Shown: positions 15,590-25,532, counted from the first letter of the stretch. The stretch is 36,479 nucleotides of DNA from Candidatus Moranbacteria bacterium GW2011_GWC2_37_8 (GCA_000992165.1 LBTS01000016.1:1-36479), one strand, 5' to 3'. Made by a program: numbers and translations. The notes: generated from the sequence alone by a model not told the origin.

Positions 15590-17299
15590 ATGAATCAGGA
15601 TAATACTTCGCAAAGCACTGCGGATCAGACTTTGATATTAGATCCAAAAGAAATTGAACTGAAAGCTGTTGAAAAAATGGCGGGCGAATTGAATATGCCT
15701 TTTTTGCAAGAAGTGCCAAAAATAGATGATGGAATTTTGCAAATTATTTCTCAGGATGTAGCATCTGAAAATAAAATCATTGCTTTTGAACGTTCAAATA
15801 GTAACGTTAAAATTGCTATCGTTGATCCTCAAAATATTAATGCTCTTAATATTCTGAGGTTTATTGCTGAAAAGAAAAAGTTGGAATTTGATTTATACCT
15901 AGTTTCCGCTGAGATGTTCAGGGAAATGTCTGAGCAATATTCAGGTGGCGCTGAAAAAGCAATTGAAGAGGCTATGGAATCAATGCAGGATGAGGATGGA
16001 TTGGTTGGAGATGAGGTTTATGATAATGGTGAAGAAGAGAAATCTCCAATTGATAACATGCAGAATGCTCCCGTGACTAAATTGCTTAGTGTTATCATTA
16101 AACATGCGATTGAAGGTAAGGCTAGTGATATTCACATTGAACCACTCGGAAAAGAATATCGAGTTAGATTTAGAGTTGATGGAATTTTGCATTCTTCGCT
16201 TGCTATTCCGAAAGGTGTTGGACGAGCAATTGTTTCGCGCATTAAGATTCTTTCAAATTTGAAGATTGATGAAAAGCGAAAACCACAAGACGGACGTTTT
16301 AAGGTTGTTGAAAGTGGTCGGCGAGTTGATTTTCGAGTTTCTACTTTGCCAATTACGGAAGGTGAAAAAATTGTGCTTCGTATTTTGGATACGGGAAACA
16401 AAGTGATTGACCTTAAGAGCATGGGCTTGATGGGTAGAGGTAATGATATTTTGGTGAAAAATATCATGGAGCCATTCGGAATCATTTTAATGACTGGACC
16501 GACGGGTAGCGGAAAGTCAACAACTCTTTACGCTTGTTTGGATATATTAAACAAAGAAGAACGCAATATCATTACCTTGGAAGATCCAGTGGAATATACG
16601 ATTGCCGGGATTAATCAGAGTCAAATAAACCCAGAAATAGGTTACACTTTTGCTAGTGGGCTTCGCAGTATTCTGCGACAGGACCCAAATGTTATCATGG
16701 TTGGAGAGATTCGAGATAGCGAAACCGCGGAGCTCACAATTCATGCAGCTCTTACGGGACATTTAGTGCTTTCAACTTTACACACAAACAGCTCCATTGG
16801 TGCTATTCCGCGCCTGGTTGATATGGGTATCGAATCTTTTTTGCTTGCATCATCTCTTAGAGTGGTAGGCGCGCAAAGACTTGTGAGAAGAATCTGCAAT
16901 GAGTGCAAAGAAGAGGTTACCATCCAACCAAGAGTGATGGAATTTATTAAGTCTCAAATTGAGAATATTCCGGCAGTCGAGATTAAAAAATATGAATTGG
17001 ATTTATCGGACGGTATCCATATGTTTCAAGGTAAGGGTTGTGACGAATGCAGCAACACGGGATATCGAGGAAGAATCGCGATTTTTGAAGCATTGGAAGT
17101 TGATGATGGTTTGAAAGAAATAATTTCTGAGAGAAATGGAAATGAAGTTGATATTCAAAAATACGCAGAAAAACAGGGAATGATAACTATTAAGCAAGAT
17201 GGTATTTTGAAGGTTTTGCGAGGATTTACAACGTTATCAGAAGTTGAGCGTGTTACGGAAGGAAGCAAGAGTGTTGGAGGTGCAGTCGAAGATGATTAG
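15590..17299 (+). CDS. pilB: PilB/GspE assembly ATPase
   Basis: GPTGSGKSTTLYACLDILN, EDPVEYTIAGINQSQ, RQDPNVIMVGEIRD, CNECKEE/CDECSNTGYRGR zinc motifs. Confidence 0.96.
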   Translation: MNQDNTSQSTADQTLILDPKEIELKAVEKMAGELNMPFLQEVPKIDDGILQIISQDVASENKIIAFERSNSNVKIAIVDPQNINALNILRFIAEKKKLEFDLYLVSAEMFREMSEQYSGGAEKAIEEAMESMQDEDGLVGDEVYDNGEEEKSPIDNMQNAPVTKLLSVIIKHAIEGKASDIHIEPLGKEYRVRFRVDGILHSSLAIPKGVGRAIVSRIKILSNLKIDEKRKPQDGRFKVVESGRRVDFRVSTLPITEGEKIVLRILDTGNKVIDLKSMGLMGRGNDILVKNIMEPFGIILMTGPTGSGKSTTLYACLDILNKEERNIITLEDPVEYTIAGINQSQINPEIGYTFASGLRSILRQDPNVIMVGEIRDSETAELTIHAALTGHLVLSTLHTNSSIGAIPRLVDMGIESFLLASSLRVVGAQRLVRRICNECKEEVTIQPRVMEFIKSQIENIPAVEIKKYELDLSDGIHMFQGKGCDECSNTGYRGRIAIFEALEVDDGLKEIISERNGNEVDIQKYAEKQGMITIKQDGILKVLRGFTTLSEVERVTEGSKSVGGAVEDD

Positions 17300-17339
17300 T
17301 AAATGAATGATTTTATATTTTAATTTCTGAAATAAGTTT

Positions 17340-17720
17340 ATGGAAAATAACAGGAAAATATTAATAGTTGAGGATGATATTTTTATTAGAGATATCTATA
17401 AAGTAAGATTTGAACAAGAAGGTTTCGAAGTAACGGTGGCGGAAAATGGCATTGTTGGCTTGGAAAAGATGCAGCAAGGTGCTAATCCTGAGATTATATT
17501 ATTGGACATTATCATGCCTGGAATGAATGGAATTGAAGTTTTGAAAAAAATAAAGGCTAATGATGAATGGAAAGATATCCCCGTGATTATGTTGACGAAT
17601 ATTTCTGAAAAAGAAAAAGTTACTGAAAGCATGGAACTTGGAATAAAAGAATATTTAATCAAATCGCATTTCACGCCATCCGAGGTTGTGCAAAAAGTCA
17701 ATGCTTTGTTGAATATGTAA
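17340..17720 (+). CDS. CheY-like single-domain response regulator
   Basis: ILIVEDDIFIRD, EIILLDIIMPGMNG, VIMLTN, YLIKS conserved residues. Confidence 0.93.
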   Translation: MENNRKILIVEDDIFIRDIYKVRFEQEGFEVTVAENGIVGLEKMQQGANPEIILLDIIMPGMNGIEVLKKIKANDEWKDIPVIMLTNISEKEKVTESMELGIKEYLIKSHFTPSEVVQKVNALLNM

Positions 17721-17747
17721 AAATTTGTTATAATATAAAAAACATAA

Positions 17748-17801
17748 AGTTACAAGTTACTAGTTACTAGTTACTAGTTACTGGTTACTAATTATTAGTT
17801 G
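17748..17801. repeat. Heptameric AGTTACT array
   Basis: AGTTACA AGTTACT x4 GGTTACT AATTATT. Confidence 0.95.
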
Positions 17802-17805
17802 AATT

Positions 17806-18888
17806 ATGTCTACAGCTCACGGCGAACAAAGAATTAAAAGTTTATTACGTTTGGTTGCTCAACAAAATGCTTCCGACTTACATTTAGTGGTGGGAAGATT
17901 TCCTACTTTGCGTATGGATGGTCGCTTGTATCCATTGACTCAAGAAAGTATTTTGTCTGCTGATGATACGCAAGCGTTGACTGATGCAATCACTACTGAA
18001 GATAATAAAAAACGTCTAGTCGATGAAGGTCAAGTTGATTTTTCTTATAATTTTGAAGATAAGGCGCGTTTCAGAACTAATATTTTTTATCAGCAGGGTA
18101 ATCTTAGTATTGCCATGCGTATGGTTGCTGGGCGCATAAGAACTCTTGAAGAGCTGAATATTCCTCCGGCACTTTATGAATTTACTCGTCAAACACAAGG
18201 ACTTCTTTTGATTACCGGTCCTGTTGGACATGGAAAATCAACCACGCTTTCCGCTTTGATAGATTTCATTAATCATAATGATGATAAGCACATAATAACG
18301 ATTGAAGATCCCATTGAATATGTATATGAGCAGGATAGATGCATAATCAATCAACGAGAAATTGGTAAGGATACGAAATCTTTCCCTGATGGACTTAGAA
18401 GTGTGTTTCGAGAAGATGCTAATGTTGTTTTGATTGGTGAGCTTAGAGATTTGGACACGATAAGTACAGCTATGACTGCAGCTGAAACAGGACATTTGAT
18501 TTTAGCAACCTTGCATACCAATGATACTTCTCAAACAATTGACCGTATCATTGACGTTTTTCCTGCGCATCAACAAAATCAAGTTCGAAGTCAGTTGGCT
18601 AGCGTGCTCTTGGGCGTGGTTTCTCAGCGCTTGGTTCCTCGTGTTGGAGGAGGACGAATCCCAGCTATGGAAATAATGATGAACAATCATGCTGTAGAAA
18701 ATTTGATACGTGAAAATAAATCTTATCAAATAGATTCTGTAATTGAAACTGGCTTGAGAGAAGGAATGGTTTCATTGGATAAATCATTAGCAGATCTGAT
18801 TCAGAGAGGTCTTATTACATTGGATGACGCTATGGTGTATTCCAAAAATCATGATTATTTGCAGATGCTCATTTCTCGAAAAGATTAA
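17806..18888 (+). CDS. pilT: PilT twitching ATPase
   Basis: LRLVAQQNASDLHLVVGRFPTLRMDGRL, GPVGHGKSTTLSALIDFIN, GELRDLDTISTAMTAAETGHLILATLHTND. Confidence 0.95.
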   Translation: MSTAHGEQRIKSLLRLVAQQNASDLHLVVGRFPTLRMDGRLYPLTQESILSADDTQALTDAITTEDNKKRLVDEGQVDFSYNFEDKARFRTNIFYQQGNLSIAMRMVAGRIRTLEELNIPPALYEFTRQTQGLLLITGPVGHGKSTTLSALIDFINHNDDKHIITIEDPIEYVYEQDRCIINQREIGKDTKSFPDGLRSVFREDANVVLIGELRDLDTISTAMTAAETGHLILATLHTNDTSQTIDRIIDVFPAHQQNQVRSQLASVLLGVVSQRLVPRVGGGRIPAMEIMMNNHAVENLIRENKSYQIDSVIETGLREGMVSLDKSLADLIQRGLITLDDAMVYSKNHDYLQMLISRKD

Positions 18889-18948
18889 GTTTAATAATAT
18901 ACAAATGAGGGGTTAATATAAATAATAAATTTGTGTGTATGATAAAAA

Positions 18949-19036
18949 AGTAATCAGTAAACAGTAATCAGTAATCAGCAAATTGATTTTTTCTTTTGCA
19001 TTACCGATTACCAGTTACTTGTTGCTAGTTACTAAT
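18949..19036. repeat. Heptameric AGTAATC/GATTACC inverted-pair array
   Basis: AGTAATC AGTAAAC AGTAATC AGTAATC .. ATTACCG ATTACCA GTTACTT GTTGCTA GTTACTA. Confidence 0.92.
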
Positions 19037-19038
19037 TT

Positions 19039-20250
19039 ATGAAATTTTCATTTCAAGCGAAAAGTGCGGAAGGTGAAATTAGGGAAGGCCGTATTGAGGC
19101 TACTAATAGTGAGGCGGCAGTAGCAATGCTTCAAGAAAGAGGTTTGGTTCCATTGATGCTGGAAAAGGAAACTGAAATTCCGAGTTTGATTAAGGATTTG
19201 CAACACATCTGGGACGGCGTGAATTTGCGTGAGCTCTCGGTTTTCTATCGCCAATTGGCAACTTTGATTGAAGCGAAAGTTTCAATTATTTCAGCGTTGC
19301 GTGCAGTGGGTGATCAGTCTGACAACTTATATCTCAGTACGGTGATAAAGGAGATGGTAAACGATATTGAGGACGGTGTAACTTTTTCAGAATCAATGTC
19401 TAAACATCCGGAAGTTTTCGCAACTTTGGCTGTGAGTATGGTTAAGGCAGGTGAACTTTCCGGTAATTTGCAGCGATCAGTGGTTTTCTTGGCCGATAAT
19501 ACTGAAAAAAATTATGAATTGAATGCTAAGATTAGAGGAGCATTGTTTTATCCCGGATTTGTTTTGTCAGCATCTGTAATAATTGGATTCGTTGTGTTTA
19601 CTGTTGTTTTGCCAAAACTTACCGGAATTTTTAAGGATTTTAATGTGGCGATTCCTTGGTATACTAAGATGTTTATGTTTATTGGGGATTTTATGAGTTC
19701 ATTCTGGTGGGTTGTTGGTATCATTCTTTTGGCTATCGTTGGAGGATTCTTCTATTACATTAAAACAGAAGATGGCCGTAAGGAATGGGACACCATCAAG
19801 ATGAAAATACCGGTTATTGGAAAACTTTTTCAATATGTCTATCTTGCTCGTTTTTCTGAAAATTTAGCAGTACTGTTGGACGGAGGAATCCCGATTGTTA
19901 GAGCTTTGGTTATTGTGAGTGAAGTTGTTGATTCAACAAGTTATGAAAGTGTAATTTTGAGAGCTGCCGATGAAGTTAAAACAGGAGGTTCTATGAGTAC
20001 TGTTTTTGCACGCTCTTCGCAATTTCCACCGATTGTTTCCCAGATGGTGAAAATTGGAGAAGATGCAGGAAAGATCAGCGAAGTGCTTAATAATATGTCG
20101 AGATTTTATAATCAAGAAACTGATCGTGTGACGCGCAATCTTTCAACCATGCTTGAACCGATTCTTATCACAGGTCTTGGTCTAGGTGTTGGAGTTTTGG
20201 TTTTTGCAATTTTGATGCCAATCTATAATATTGCCGGACAAGTGCAATAA
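19039..20250 (+). CDS. pilC: PilC/GspF inner-membrane platform protein
   Basis: LSVFYRQLATLIEAKVSIISALRAVG, GELSGNLQRSVVFLAD, LEPILITGLGLGVGVLVFAILMPIYNIAGQVQ. Confidence 0.95.
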   Translation: MKFSFQAKSAEGEIREGRIEATNSEAAVAMLQERGLVPLMLEKETEIPSLIKDLQHIWDGVNLRELSVFYRQLATLIEAKVSIISALRAVGDQSDNLYLSTVIKEMVNDIEDGVTFSESMSKHPEVFATLAVSMVKAGELSGNLQRSVVFLADNTEKNYELNAKIRGALFYPGFVLSASVIIGFVVFTVVLPKLTGIFKDFNVAIPWYTKMFMFIGDFMSSFWWVVGIILLAIVGGFFYYIKTEDGRKEWDTIKMKIPVIGKLFQYVYLARFSENLAVLLDGGIPIVRALVIVSEVVDSTSYESVILRAADEVKTGGSMSTVFARSSQFPPIVSQMVKIGEDAGKISEVLNNMSRFYNQETDRVTRNLSTMLEPILITGLGLGVGVLVFAILMPIYNIAGQVQ

Positions 20251-20296
20251 TATAAAATTGTTTCAGTTTAGTTAAATAATATGTTATTATAATGTT

Positions 20297-20761
20297 ATGA
20301 TTAATCGAAAAAAAAGAACCGAAACTAAAGGTTTCACTTTGATTGAACTTTTGATAGTGATTGCGATTATTGGTATTTTGGCAGGTGTGGTTTTGGTTAG
20401 CACGCAAGGAGCTGTAGTGAAGGCCAGGAGAGCATCCGCATTGACTACCGCATCTAGTACTATGACAGAATTGGTAACATGCCAAGATGATGGAGGCGAA
20501 GCAACCAGTAGCGCACCTGTGGCAGGAGAACTTGTTTGCTGTGCGAGCGCTGGTGCTTGCACGGATATTGCAGCCAATAGGGTTGATGGGCATAGTGCAA
20601 CTTGGCCGTCAATGGCAAATAATCAATGGCAATATGCAAGTGGTTCTGCGGCGGGAACAGTGGCAAGTGGAACATATGAATTCACTTTGACAAAAATTGG
20701 TGGAACCGGCGCTGGCGATGATTTGATTACCTGTGACATGGCGACTAATGGTTGCATTTAA
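20297..20761 (+). CDS. Type IV pilin
   Basis: [27 protein letters not shown]. Confidence 0.93.
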   Translation: MINRKKRTETKGFTLIELLIVIAIIGILAGVVLVSTQGAVVKARRASALTTASSTMTELVTCQDDGGEATSSAPVAGELVCCASAGACTDIAANRVDGHSATWPSMANNQWQYASGSAAGTVASGTYEFTLTKIGGTGAGDDLITCDMATNGCI

Positions 20762-20792
20762 AAAAATGTAGGTTGAGTGAAAGTTTAAATAT

Positions 20793-20824
20793 TCGCTAAA
20801 AAGAACGGGTCGATTTTTTAGCAA
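20793..20824. terminator. Hairpin between pilin genes (possible attenuator)
   Basis: GCTAAAAA GAACGGGTCGA TTTTTTAGC. Confidence 0.45.
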
Positions 20825-20852
20825 AAGATTAATAATATAAAATTAAAAATAT

Positions 20853-21266
20853 ATGAAAAAATATACAAAAGGTTTCACATTGATTGAACTTTTGATTGTA
20901 ATTGCAATCATCGGTATTTTGGCTGGAGTTATCTTGGTAAGCACAAGTTCAGCAAGAAGCAAAGCTAATGATGCCAAATTTAAATCATACGCCGCAAGTA
21001 TGAAATCTGCTATAGTTATGGCATGTGGAAATGGTGGATCTAACGTAAACCTTTTAACTGGCGCAGGCACCACTGGTTTCACAGTACTTCCACCTATTGA
21101 TGTTGCTATATCTTCAACATCCACTAATGCTAATGGTGGTTATGACTGCGATAATGATACTCCTGGTGTTATTCTGACTCCAGCTGCTGCACTTGGAGTT
21201 AGTGCGGCATGTCGCGCAGCCACAACCGTTACTCAAACGTCAGTTACTACACCTGCTGGTTGCTAG
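20853..21266 (+). CDS. Type IV pilin
   Basis: [42 protein letters not shown]. Confidence 0.93.
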   Translation: MKKYTKGFTLIELLIVIAIIGILAGVILVSTSSARSKANDAKFKSYAASMKSAIVMACGNGGSNVNLLTGAGTTGFTVLPPIDVAISSTSTNANGGYDCDNDTPGVILTPAAALGVSAACRAATTVTQTSVTTPAGC

Positions 21267-21283
21267 TATTTCAAAGTTTTCTT

Positions 21284-21316
21284 AAAAGATGCGACTTAAT
21301 CGTCGCATCTTTTTTG
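21284..21316 (+). terminator. Terminator after second pilin
   Basis: AAGATGCGAC TTAATC GTCGCATCTTTTTT. Confidence 0.85.
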
Positions 21317-21372
21317 TTTATCACGAAAAAATGTTATAATAAAAAAATAAAAGGTATTAAAAATTATCTTCA

Positions 21373-21915
21373 ATGGCTAAAAAAATAAATTTTAGAAAAG
21401 GGTTTACGACTAAAGAAGTTGTAATTGCTACTGGAGCGCTAGTTATTGTCGGAGTCATATCTTTTGCAGTCTTGAGTGGCATGAGCAGTTCAGTTTCTTT
21501 GGCTAAAGAAGCTAAATTTGTCAGTTATGCTTCACAGATGCTAAAAGTGATAGATAGGGCTAATGCCTTGTCTTCTTTTAATAGAATAACAACTCCTGAT
21601 TGGTCATGTTTGGGAACGTATAGCGCGAAACCTGGTGATTTTTGCTGGGGAGACGAAAATTCCAATATCATAAATAATAGCAATGCAGATTTGGCACTTG
21701 CGACAATAGAATCGATTCCAAAAGGCCAAATGTCACCATATAAACTTTTGTATAATCGCGGTGCAGTTTTCAGGATAAATGCGCGAAATATCGAGGTTAA
21801 GATTTATGTAGGAGATACTGCAAGAACTAAAATAGTTTGCAGTCAACTCAACATGATTCAAGATCCTGATGATAATTTATCTTGTATTTTACCTTCACCT
21901 ATTTTGAAAAACTAA
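21373..21915 (+). CDS. Atypical type IV pilin-like protein
   Basis: RKGFTTKEVVIATGALVIVGVISFAVLSGMSSS prepilin-like N-terminus. Confidence 0.75.
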   Translation: MAKKINFRKGFTTKEVVIATGALVIVGVISFAVLSGMSSSVSLAKEAKFVSYASQMLKVIDRANALSSFNRITTPDWSCLGTYSAKPGDFCWGDENSNIINNSNADLALATIESIPKGQMSPYKLLYNRGAVFRINARNIEVKIYVGDTARTKIVCSQLNMIQDPDDNLSCILPSPILKN

Positions 21916-21948
21916 TAACTAAAAAAAACTAAAAAACTAATAACTGCT

Positions 21949-21983
21949 AACATATAACATATAACATATAACATATAACATAC
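21949..21983. repeat. Heptameric AACATAT x5 array
   Basis: AACATAT x4 AACATAC. Confidence 0.97.
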
Positions 21984-22071
21984 GGTATACGATTGTTGGC
22001 ACATTTTTTCTTTTTGTGGTAAAATAGTATTAATTAGTCATATATTATTATTTATTGATTATTAGCATATT

Positions 22072-22866
22072 ATGCTTATCATTTTCTTTATCCTTGGTTT
22101 GATTATTGGCAGCTTTCTTAATGCTGTCGTTTATCGTTTGGAAGCAGTCGAATCATTGCTTGAAAGATCGCATTGTCCACATTGCAAGAAAAAGGTCAGA
22201 TGGTTTGATAATGTTCCTGTTATTAGTTTTATTTTGCTTAGCGCGAGATGTCGAGATTGTGGAGAAAAAATTTCTTGGCAATATCCTGTTGTTGAATTTA
22301 TAACTGGAATAGTGTTTGCGCTGATAGGCAATTATTTTTTTAATCTCGTCGATTTTTCTTCTTGGGCATTGACCGCTTATTATTTGGTCGTCTTTTCGAT
22401 CCTGCTTATTATTTTCGTATATGATTTTAAATATATGGAAATCCCTATGCTTATCCTGTGGATTGGTGTGGCTGTGAGTTTGGTATATTTTCTCTATGCT
22501 GATTGGCAAAGTTTTAGCTCACTATCTTCAATCTTGGAATTAAGAACTATTTCTGGTATTCTTGGTGGTTTAGTGGCAGGAGGATTTTTCTTTTTCCTGG
22601 CTGCTTACTCAAAAGAGACTTGGATGGGATACGGCGATGCATATCTTGGTCTTTTGGCGGGATTGGTTGTGGGTTGGCCAAATATTTGGGGCGCCTTAAT
22701 GTTGTCATTTATTATTGGCGCACTTATTAGTGTCGGGCTTATTGCTGTTAGGAAAAAAACTATGAAAAGTCAGGTGCCTTTTGCTCCATTTCTGATTACG
22801 GGAGTTTTTCTGATGGTTATCTTGCCTCAAATGTTCCCAATGCTAGCAGTCTTGTTCGATTTTTAA
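22072..22866 (+). CDS. pilD: Prepilin peptidase PilD
   Basis: GLIIGSFLNAVVYRLE, CPHCKKKVRWFDNVPVISF..CRDCG, VYDFKYMEIP, GYGDAYLGLLAGL. Confidence 0.95.
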   Translation: MLIIFFILGLIIGSFLNAVVYRLEAVESLLERSHCPHCKKKVRWFDNVPVISFILLSARCRDCGEKISWQYPVVEFITGIVFALIGNYFFNLVDFSSWALTAYYLVVFSILLIIFVYDFKYMEIPMLILWIGVAVSLVYFLYADWQSFSSLSSILELRTISGILGGLVAGGFFFFLAAYSKETWMGYGDAYLGLLAGLVVGWPNIWGALMLSFIIGALISVGLIAVRKKTMKSQVPFAPFLITGVFLMVILPQMFPMLAVLFDF

Positions 22867-22892
22867 TGCGCTAGTTTCAAAAGTGTTTAAAA

Positions 22893-23951
22893 GTGAATAT
22901 TATAAAAACAAACATGAAAAAAAATATCCATAGAAAAATATCCTCTGCTTTTGATTTTACAATTTATTCTTCAATAAAGCGGGGATTTTCTATTATGGAA
23001 TTGTTGGTAGTGATGGCGATTTTGTCTATCATGACTGGGGTTCTTTTTGTTTCAGTTGGTGATAGTTCAAAAAAGGATGCTGAAGTTGCCGCTCAGCAAA
23101 TTTCCGCACAACTCAAGGCCTTACAAAATGAGGCCTTGACTGGAAAAAGAATTGAGGTTCCTGCTAATAGTGGAACATTTATTTCTGCTTGCTATTTTGT
23201 TTTTGATACCACTGCTCTGACTTCGTATAAGGTTTCATATTTGGATTGTTCAGCTGCGCCGCAACCAATCGGAAGCGATTTGATTGTGGATTTGAAAAAG
23301 AAAAAGGTTACTGTGGATGCTCACACTATTGTTTTTACTTCTCCACGCGGAGAAGTTTCTGGTAATGACAGTGATGTTGTAATTTCATCAACCAAGGATC
23401 CAAGCGTGAAGAAATTTGTAAATATGAGTTCAGCTGGCAGCACGGCAACATCTGACACAAATTTGACTGTAACTTGCACTTCTTGGACTTACAGCGATTG
23501 GGGCACTTGCCAAGCGGATAGCACTCAAACAAGAACCATTACAAGTTCCAGTCCTGTTGGTTGCACGGGAGGAAATCCTGCTGCCTTATCTCAAGGTTGC
23601 GTATATGTACCACCGGTTGAAACTTGCACTTCTTGGACTTACAGCGCATGGGGCGCTTGTCAACCAGATAATACTCAAACAAGAACCATTACAAGTTCCA
23701 GTCCTGTTGGTTGTACTGGAGGAACTCCTGAAAGTTTAACTCAAAGTTGCACATATGTTGCGCCTGCTGGAATATGGAATCTCCAGACTAGTTGGTATAT
23801 AGGCGAATATTGTGAGTCTGGCGCGTTTACGCCTTTAGCTGGGACTAGTTGCACTATTGGAGAACCGTCACGAGACGAATATATTAATTGCACCGATCAA
23901 GGGGATGATAGTTATTGCTGTGATCGGATGGGAGGGCACTTGTGTCAGTAG
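22893..23951 (+). CDS. Pseudopilin with two tandem TSP1-like repeats and Cys-rich C-terminus
   Basis: RGFSIMELLVVMAILSIMTGVLFVSV; CTSWTYSDWGTCQADSTQTRTITSSSPVGCTGG x2; GTG start or ATG 22914. Confidence 0.85.
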   Translation: MNIIKTNMKKNIHRKISSAFDFTIYSSIKRGFSIMELLVVMAILSIMTGVLFVSVGDSSKKDAEVAAQQISAQLKALQNEALTGKRIEVPANSGTFISACYFVFDTTALTSYKVSYLDCSAAPQPIGSDLIVDLKKKKVTVDAHTIVFTSPRGEVSGNDSDVVISSTKDPSVKKFVNMSSAGSTATSDTNLTVTCTSWTYSDWGTCQADSTQTRTITSSSPVGCTGGNPAALSQGCVYVPPVETCTSWTYSAWGACQPDNTQTRTITSSSPVGCTGGTPESLTQSCTYVAPAGIWNLQTSWYIGEYCESGAFTPLAGTSCTIGEPSRDEYINCTDQGDDSYCCDRMGGHLCQ

Positions 23952-23977
23952 CTAATTAATATTCTCAATATACAATA

Positions 23978-24565
23978 ATGAAATTAAATAAAAATAAAAA
24001 AAATATTAAAAGCATCTGTGCTTTATCGGATAAGAAAGGTTTTTCTCTGGTTGAAGTTATTATTGCGATTGCCATATTAACATTGGGCATTTCAGCTATT
24101 ACAATTCTTATGGCCAGCAACATAAAGAGTTCCAAGGAATCGAAAAATTTAGTTGTTGCGATGGGACTCGCTCAAGAAGGCATTGAATTAGTTAGAAATT
24201 TTAAGGATACTGAGACAACATTTAAAAGTTCTGGCGGCGTTAAACCTGACGGAGAATATCGTATAGATACCGAAACTTTATTTGCAGATTTTACAAAGGA
24301 TGCTACTTCCGATAAGCGATTATACTTAAACAGTGCGGGAGGTTTTTATACTCATGACAACACGTCAGCTGGAATGCAGTCTACAAAATTTTATCGGAAA
24401 GCAATAATTTCCAATCAGGCAGCTAATAAGCAAGTTGTAACTACTAGCTTTGTAAGTTGGAACTCAACGGCAGCGGGAGGATTTCCTGAGGACGGTGATG
24501 TATCTAAATGCACAATTGGTAATAAATGCATTTCAATAACTTCTGTAATGATGGATATTGAATAA
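23978..24565 (+). CDS. PilV-like pseudopilin
   Basis: KKGFSLVEVIIAIAILTLGISAITILMASN; ALAQEGIELVRNF. Confidence 0.88.
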   Translation: MKLNKNKKNIKSICALSDKKGFSLVEVIIAIAILTLGISAITILMASNIKSSKESKNLVVAMGLAQEGIELVRNFKDTETTFKSSGGVKPDGEYRIDTETLFADFTKDATSDKRLYLNSAGGFYTHDNTSAGMQSTKFYRKAIISNQAANKQVVTTSFVSWNSTAAGGFPEDGDVSKCTIGNKCISITSVMMDIE

Positions 24566-24569
24566 AAAT

Positions 24570-25433
24570 ATGAAACAAAAAATCAAATCATACATCAGTG
24601 GGAAGAAGTTGAATAGGCGCAAGAATTCTATTTTGAAAAGGCGTGGTTTTTCTTTGATTGAAACTTTAATTGCTATTTTTATTTTTTCTTTCGCTATAGC
24701 GATGCTTTCCGGCTCTTTTTCAAGTTTTTTGAAAAATTACGCAACTGAAAAAAGAGAACAGAGAGCGCTTGAGGATGCTCAATATGTATTAAACTTAATG
24801 GAAAAAACTATACGCACAAGTATTGTTTCAACTACTGGCGGCTCAGCTTCACTTTCCTTTCAGGGTGCTGATGGAAATATGATTAAGTTGTTTGATAATT
24901 CACAATCAAAATGTTTGGCTTATTTGTATGAGGATAAAAAGATGAAACTTTTAACCAAGACTGGTTCGGATACAAATATTAATAGTTGTGGTAATTTTAG
25001 CACTGGATACACATCGGCGGATTTAACTGGGGATAATATCGAATCCGTTAAAGTTTCAGGATGGGTTTCAACAGTAGGAAAGCCAGGTCGGGTGAGTATA
25101 TCATTGGCTGTTAGAGAAGTCGGACAAACTTCGCCTATTAATATTGGCATGACTGTTTCACTACGTGATTTTGATCCAGCTCCAACTTGCACTGATGGGC
25201 GTCAGAACGGAACTGAAACAGGAAAAGATTGTGGAGGTTCGTGCCCTACTGCTTGCGCGGCGCCGACATTTTCTTGTACTGGTAGTGTAATAGTTAATGC
25301 AACTTTATGCACAGATGACAATATTGGTTTAACTGCAGATACTGCCTATACTGCGGTTGATAGTTGTGGAGCACCTAAATGTGAATATGATTGCAATGCT
25401 GGATTTGTAAAAAGTGGAAACTCTTGCATATAA
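24570..25433 (+). CDS. PilW-like pseudopilin with Cys-rich C-terminus
   Basis: RRGFSLIETLIAIFIFSFAIAMLSGSFSSF; CTDGRQNGTETGKDCGGSCPTAC; ORF track start 24558 (TTG), ATG at 24570. Confidence 0.85.
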   Translation: MKQKIKSYISGKKLNRRKNSILKRRGFSLIETLIAIFIFSFAIAMLSGSFSSFLKNYATEKREQRALEDAQYVLNLMEKTIRTSIVSTTGGSASLSFQGADGNMIKLFDNSQSKCLAYLYEDKKMKLLTKTGSDTNINSCGNFSTGYTSADLTGDNIESVKVSGWVSTVGKPGRVSISLAVREVGQTSPINIGMTVSLRDFDPAPTCTDGRQNGTETGKDCGGSCPTACAAPTFSCTGSVIVNATLCTDDNIGLTADTAYTAVDSCGAPKCEYDCNAGFVKSGNSCI

Positions 25434-25532
25434 GTGGAATCCATTTTTACGTATATCATTAGTGTTAATGGTGATACTTTATTTGGGCGGATTTGAAGTC
25501 CGCTCTTTTGTTTGTTTTTGTGAGTTTTAGTG

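Noticed and set aside
17806-18888. PilT Walker A variant GPVGHGKST as an inactivated site
   Set aside because: Still satisfies the GxxxxGK[ST] pattern and other PilT motifs are intact, so loss of function is not supported.
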